From assembly GCA_024278155.1 (NCBI GenBank), contig JAJRTT010000302.1, forward strand, positions 1 to 9,083: a DNA stretch of 9,083 nt, in the 5' to 3' direction. This document shows, piece by piece, positions 6,468 through 9,083 of this stretch (its first letter is position 1; each line of letters opens with the position of its first letter). The DNA comes from Bacteroidota bacterium. Its GTDB lineage: Bacteria > Bacteroidota > Bacteroidia > Bacteroidales > JAADJA01. The position numbers were made by a program, and so were the translations under genes. The notes under the pieces were generated by a model. It ran no database searches. It saw nothing but the letters and a program-made list of their open reading frames with translations, and had not been told where the DNA came from.

Positions 6468-6537
6468 GACACAAGTGCACCAAATTCCACTAAACCAGCT
6501 TGTACAGTATTGGGAAACTGTAACCAGACAGGGTTTT

Positions 6538-7125
6538 TTAAAGGATTTTCCCAATAGTCCTAAAAATTATTTTCAAATCTACCAACAAACCCATTTCCTT
6601 GATATATTTCAGGTTCAATTCCAATTTTGCGGGCATGATGATTTCGGTATAGGCTTTTTCCGGGTCGGGGTATTTCGCGAGGATTTCGTTTTCGTTCACA
6701 TATTCGATGGAGGCATAATCCGTAAGCCCTGGCCTAACCAACAAAACCTGTCTTTGTTCTTTATCATATAAGTCAACATATTTCCGCACTTCCGGTCGCG
6801 GTCCCACAAAACTCATTTCACCTTTCAGGATGTTCAATAATTGGGGCAATTCGTCCAGTTTGGATTTCCTGAGCCATTTTCCTGTTGATGTAATCCGGTT
6901 GTCTGATTCCCCAACTGTAAGCAAGCCCTTTTTCTCGGAACCGGTGTACATGGTCCTGAACTTTAAAAGCTTGAAATCCTTTTGGTTTTTACCGACCCTG
7001 GTTTGCGAAAAAAAAACCCCACCCTTTGAACCAAGGATTATCAGGATGGAAATAATCAAGAAAACAGGTAAAAGGAAAATCAGGCTTAAAAAAGAAAACA
7101 ATATGTCGAAAAGCCTTTTTAACAT
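6538..7125 (-). CDS. Bacterial sugar transferase, PglC/WcaJ-type phosphoglycosyl transferase
   Basis: Predicted to transfer a sugar phosphate from a UDP-sugar to undecaprenyl phosphate at the inner membrane, the first step of a surface polysaccharide or glycan. From the ATG at 7125 it has 195 residues, the size of the minimal PglC-like catalytic unit without WcaJ's extra membrane domain. Residues 8-32 form one hydrophobic segment with P20 inside, as in the re-entrant helix of this family. The domain shows LLKFRTM at 53-59, KLDELPQLLN at 89-98 with the catalytic D91-E92 pair, and FVGPRPE at 106-112. An in-frame ATG 13 codons upstream exists, but MLKRLFDILFS is the family's usual start. No other polysaccharide gene is nearby, and its flanks carry palindromic sequences. 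The sugar donor cannot be told from sequence. Confidence 0.92.
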   Translation of the reverse strand: MLKRLFDILFSFLSLIFLLPVFLIISILIILGSKGGVFFSQTRVGKNQKDFKLLKFRTMYTGSEKKGLLTVGESDNRITSTGKWLRKSKLDELPQLLNILKGEMSFVGPRPEVRKYVDLYDKEQRQVLLVRPGLTDYASIEYVNENEILAKYPDPEKAYTEIIMPAKLELNLKYIKEMGLLVDLKIIFRTIGKIL

Positions 7126-7168
7126 AAGAGCCGAGTTATTAGAAATCAAAATGATGAATACCATTATT

Positions 7169-7184
7169 CCCCTCTTGAGAGGGG
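7169..7184. repeat. C/G-rich hairpin CCCCTC-TTGA-GAGGGG, likely dispersed repeat
   Basis: A perfect 6-bp C/G-rich stem with a TTGA loop is followed by TTGGGGTGTGT. I recall near-identical intergenic sequence from other Bacteroidota genomes, but cannot check. It lies 44 bp upstream of the sugar transferase start and downstream of pheS; no T-tract follows on either strand. Confidence 0.55.
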
Positions 7185-7260
7185 TTGGGGTGTGTCAATA
7201 AAACAATCCCATTCATCGTTTTGATTTTATGTACTACTATCTTTATAGTGGCAATTAAAT

Positions 7261-7284
7261 ATCGGTCATCCGACATCCGTCACC
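7261..7284. repeat. Degenerate 7-8-mer repeats after pheS
   Basis: Three imperfect units, CGGTCATC, CGACATC and CGTCACC, follow one another 10-34 bp downstream of the pheS stop. They may be a minor intergenic repeat; a 5-bp stem (ACTAT/ATAGT, 7236-7249) lies further on. Neither looks like a good terminator. Confidence 0.35.
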
Positions 7285-7294
7285 TGAAAATTTC

Positions 7295-8338
7295 CTACAC
7301 CGTATTTTCAAATTGCTTCAAGAACCGGATGTCGTTTTCAAAGAAATTCCGGATATCGTTGATCTGGTATTTCAGCATGGTAATCCTTTCGATGCCCATC
7401 CCAAAAGCAAACCCCGTATATTTATTACTGTCGATGTGGCAATTTTCCAGGACATTGGGATCCACCATTCCGCAGCCGAGGATTTCGACCCAACCTGTGT
7501 GTTTGCAAACCTTGCAACCCTCACCACCACAAATAAAGCAGGAGATGTCCATTTCAGCAGAAGGTTCTGTAAAAGGAAAATAAGAAGGCCGAAAGCGTGT
7601 TTTTGTCCCTTCGCCAAACATTTCGGTGGCAAAATAATAGAGGCTTTGCTTGAGGTCGGCAAAGGAAACATTTTCGTCGATGTACAAACCTTCCACCTGA
7701 TGGAAAATGCAATGTGCCCTGGCAGAGATGGCCTCATTGCGGAACACGCGCCCCGGGAAAATAGAGCGGATGGGCGGTTGGCTGTTTTCCATGGTCCGTA
7801 TCTGAACAGAGGAAGTGTGCGTCCGCAATGCAACCTGACCGCCGTCAGGCAGGTTATCGGGATTTTTTTCGATAAAGAAAGTATCCTGCATATCACGGGC
7901 CGGGTGTTCTTCCGGGAAGTTGAGGGCGGTAAAGTTATGCCAGTCATCTTCAATTTCAGGCCCTTCGGAAACACTGTAACCGATGCGCGAGAAAATATCA
8001 ATGATCCGGTTCCTTACAATGGAAAGTGGGTGGCGACTGCCCAATTCGATAAAATCCGCCGGCATACTCAAGTCAATGTTTGCTTTTCCGGTTTCCCGTT
8101 TCGGTTCCAGGGTTTGCTTGAGTTCTTCCACTTTTTGCTGGGCCGTGTTTTTAAGCTCGTTCAGGAACTGGCCCATCTCCTTCCTTTTTTCCGGGGCCAC
8201 GTTTCTCATTTCGGCAAACAAGGAAGGGACAATGCCCTTTTTGCTCAGGAACTTGATCCTGAATTCTTCAAGTTGCTCTTTTCCTGTAGCGGCAAAACCT
8301 TTAATTTCCTCAAGGTATTGATTTACTTTTTCCTGCAT
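7295..8338 (-). CDS. pheS: Phenylalanine-tRNA ligase alpha subunit
   Basis: Catalytic subunit of the alpha2-beta2 phenylalanyl-tRNA synthetase, which charges tRNA-Phe in the cytoplasm. The 347-residue protein has an N-terminal coiled-coil tRNA-binding arm (about 1-90, with FLSKKG at 30-35), then the class II core beginning at HPL (103-105). Core marks are a TSSVQIRTM segment, the motif 2 region FPGRVFRNE, and the motif 3 region GFAFGMGIERITML with GMGIER at 313-318. The CFICGGEGCKVC segment followed by TGWVEILGCGMV is a normal PheS feature. Length is typical. The start lies 15 bp after the cyclophilin stop and is preceded by AAAGGA, closely spaced, so the two genes are probably co-transcribed. 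pheT is not in the window, which is common in Bacteroidota where pheS and pheT are often apart. Confidence 0.98.
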   Translation of the reverse strand: MQEKVNQYLEEIKGFAATGKEQLEEFRIKFLSKKGIVPSLFAEMRNVAPEKRKEMGQFLNELKNTAQQKVEELKQTLEPKRETGKANIDLSMPADFIELGSRHPLSIVRNRIIDIFSRIGYSVSEGPEIEDDWHNFTALNFPEEHPARDMQDTFFIEKNPDNLPDGGQVALRTHTSSVQIRTMENSQPPIRSIFPGRVFRNEAISARAHCIFHQVEGLYIDENVSFADLKQSLYYFATEMFGEGTKTRFRPSYFPFTEPSAEMDISCFICGGEGCKVCKHTGWVEILGCGMVDPNVLENCHIDSNKYTGFAFGMGIERITMLKYQINDIRNFFENDIRFLKQFENTV

Positions 8339-8353
8339 TTTTCCTTTGTGTTA

Positions 8354-8992
8354 TTATTCTTCGATAATGCTGATTTTCATGGTAACATCTTTTACTGGTT
8401 TGTCACCTTGCCCCGTTTTTACCGAAGCGATTTTATCAATAACGTCCAGGCCATCGATCACTTCCCCGAAAACGGTATAGCCCTGGTCAAGGAATGGGGT
8501 CCCGCCCACTTCCTTATATACTTTCCTTTGCTCTTCGGAATACTTGACGCCCGAACGTTTTTCAAGGTTGTCAAGATCCGTACCGGTTACCGGTTTTCCT
8601 TCCACAATATAAAACTGGGAACCGGAAGATGCCTTCTGTGGATTGTTGGTCCGGGCTGCGGCCAGTGCCCCCTTTTTATGGAAATACCCAGGGACAAATT
8701 CGGCTGGCACGGTATATCCCGGATCGCGGCGGCCATCGGCGTTCATGCCGCCCTGGATCATAAACTGCTTGATAACCCTGTGGAAGGGCGAGTTTTCATA
8801 CCAGCCATCTTTGATGTTCTTTACAAAATTGTCACGGTGTTGTGGTGTCCCATTGTACAAAACGGCCGTCATGTCGCCGTATTCGGTACTAATTAAAATC
8901 TTGACCTGTTTTTCTTTTTTCTGTTCCTGTGAAAAACTTGTCATGTTAAAGCCAACAAGGGCCACGAGAATTATTAAGATTGTTTTTTTCAT
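8354..8992 (-). CDS. Exported peptidyl-prolyl cis-trans isomerase (cyclophilin type)
   Basis: Predicted to speed proline isomerisation during folding of periplasmic proteins. The 212-residue protein opens with a Sec signal peptide (MKK, hydrophobic core at about 4-16, likely cleavage after SFS at 19-21). There is no lipobox cysteine. The cyclophilin domain runs from about 29 to 210: FHRVIKQFMIQGG with catalytic R72 and Q80-G82, LAAAR at 110-114, GSQFYIVEG at 124-132, and YTVFGEVIDGLDVIDKI near the end. Residues of about 133-160 form a charged insertion (KRSGVKYSEEQRKVYKEVG) that I recognise from Bacteroidota cyclophilins. The usual tryptophan/histidine drug-site residues near the end are replaced by FLDQG, suggesting weak cyclosporin binding. 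It lies directly upstream of pheS. Confidence 0.95.
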   Translation of the reverse strand: MKKTILIILVALVGFNMTSFSQEQKKEKQVKILISTEYGDMTAVLYNGTPQHRDNFVKNIKDGWYENSPFHRVIKQFMIQGGMNADGRRDPGYTVPAEFVPGYFHKKGALAAARTNNPQKASSGSQFYIVEGKPVTGTDLDNLEKRSGVKYSEEQRKVYKEVGGTPFLDQGYTVFGEVIDGLDVIDKIASVKTGQGDKPVKDVTMKISIIEE

Positions 8993-9083
8993 TTTGTTTT
9001 ATTGTTAATTAATGATTTGTTTTTTATAATTTAAAGGATTGCAAATCCAGAAAAACACTATTGGTTTAGCTTTCAATTATTAC
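8993..9083. other. AT-rich leader upstream of the cyclophilin gene
   Basis: These 91 bp hold no gene. A small inverted repeat, GGATT-GCA-AATCC, lies at 9036-9048. I see no exact TAnnTTTG on the minus strand, so the promoter is not placed; it may lie beyond the window. Confidence 0.4.

Larger units (their letters stand above)
6287..6537. other. Gene-free 251-bp gap holding a GC-rich palindrome
   Basis: No protein family is recognisable in this stretch between the SMUG2-type gene and the sugar transferase. It contains an AT-rich leader for the glycosylase gene, the palindrome at 6429-6467, and a weak 6-bp stem at 6503-6522 with an 8-base loop. The 83-codon minus-strand frame across it has low-complexity composition and no family likeness. 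Confidence 0.7.

Noticed and set aside
6303..6554. An 83-codon minus-strand frame in the gap
   Set aside because: It covers the GC-rich palindrome and overlaps the 3' end of the sugar transferase gene on the same strand. Its residues look like translated repeat DNA, with no family likeness.
6364..6771. A 135-codon plus-strand frame
   Set aside because: It runs across the gap and antisense to the sugar transferase C-terminus, with no motif.
7313..8896. A 527-codon plus-strand open frame across pheS and the cyclophilin gene
   Set aside because: It is longer than either real gene, but its product shows no family motif. The minus-strand frames carry all expected PheS and cyclophilin motifs, so this is an antisense shadow.

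Overview
The window reads as chromosomal DNA from a member of the Bacteroidota, probably a Bacteroidia-like lineage. Evidence: several intergenic gaps carry the Bacteroidota -7 promoter pattern TAnnTTTG; Shine-Dalgarno sequences are mostly absent; and the gene content includes a DUF3127 protein, a SMUG2/DUF4918 uracil-DNA glycosylase and a secreted cyclophilin with the extended loop usual in this phylum. Hand counts on sampled lines give about 40-45% GC in genes. No rRNA, tRNA, CRISPR array or transposase gene is visible.

Left part (1-4986, all plus strand): two radical-SAM methylthiotransferases that modify base 37 of tRNA, a MiaB-type enzyme and an MtaB-type enzyme. They flank an AlbA_2/Schlafen-like predicted regulator that carries a 12-bp tandem repeat and an AT-rich winged-helix tail. 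A pRiA4b ORF-3-like protein follows. The first methylthiotransferase looks unlike the usual Bacteroidota MiaB and closer, from memory, to Patescibacteria (CPR) versions.

Middle (4987-6537): a 224-bp gap with hairpins and a repeated 10-mer leads to a DUF3127 gene whose protein ends in an SSB-like acidic tip (DDLPF). It converges on a SMUG2-type DNA glycosylase gene on the minus strand, with only 8 bp between stop codons and a probable minus-strand terminator there. A 251-bp gene-free stretch containing a GC-rich imperfect palindrome follows.

Right part (6538-8992, all minus strand): a small PglC/WcaJ-type sugar-phosphate transferase, then a gap with a C/G-rich hairpin and degenerate 7-mers, then pheS (phenylalanine-tRNA ligase alpha) directly downstream of a signal-peptide-bearing cyclophilin, probably in one operon.

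The common theme is translation fidelity (two tRNA modification enzymes and PheRS) and DNA maintenance (DUF3127, SMUG2). I see no clear new multi-gene system. The most useful leads are the atypical MiaB, the SSB-like tail on DUF3127, the composite regulator with its tandem repeat, and the candidate dispersed repeats in the gaps.
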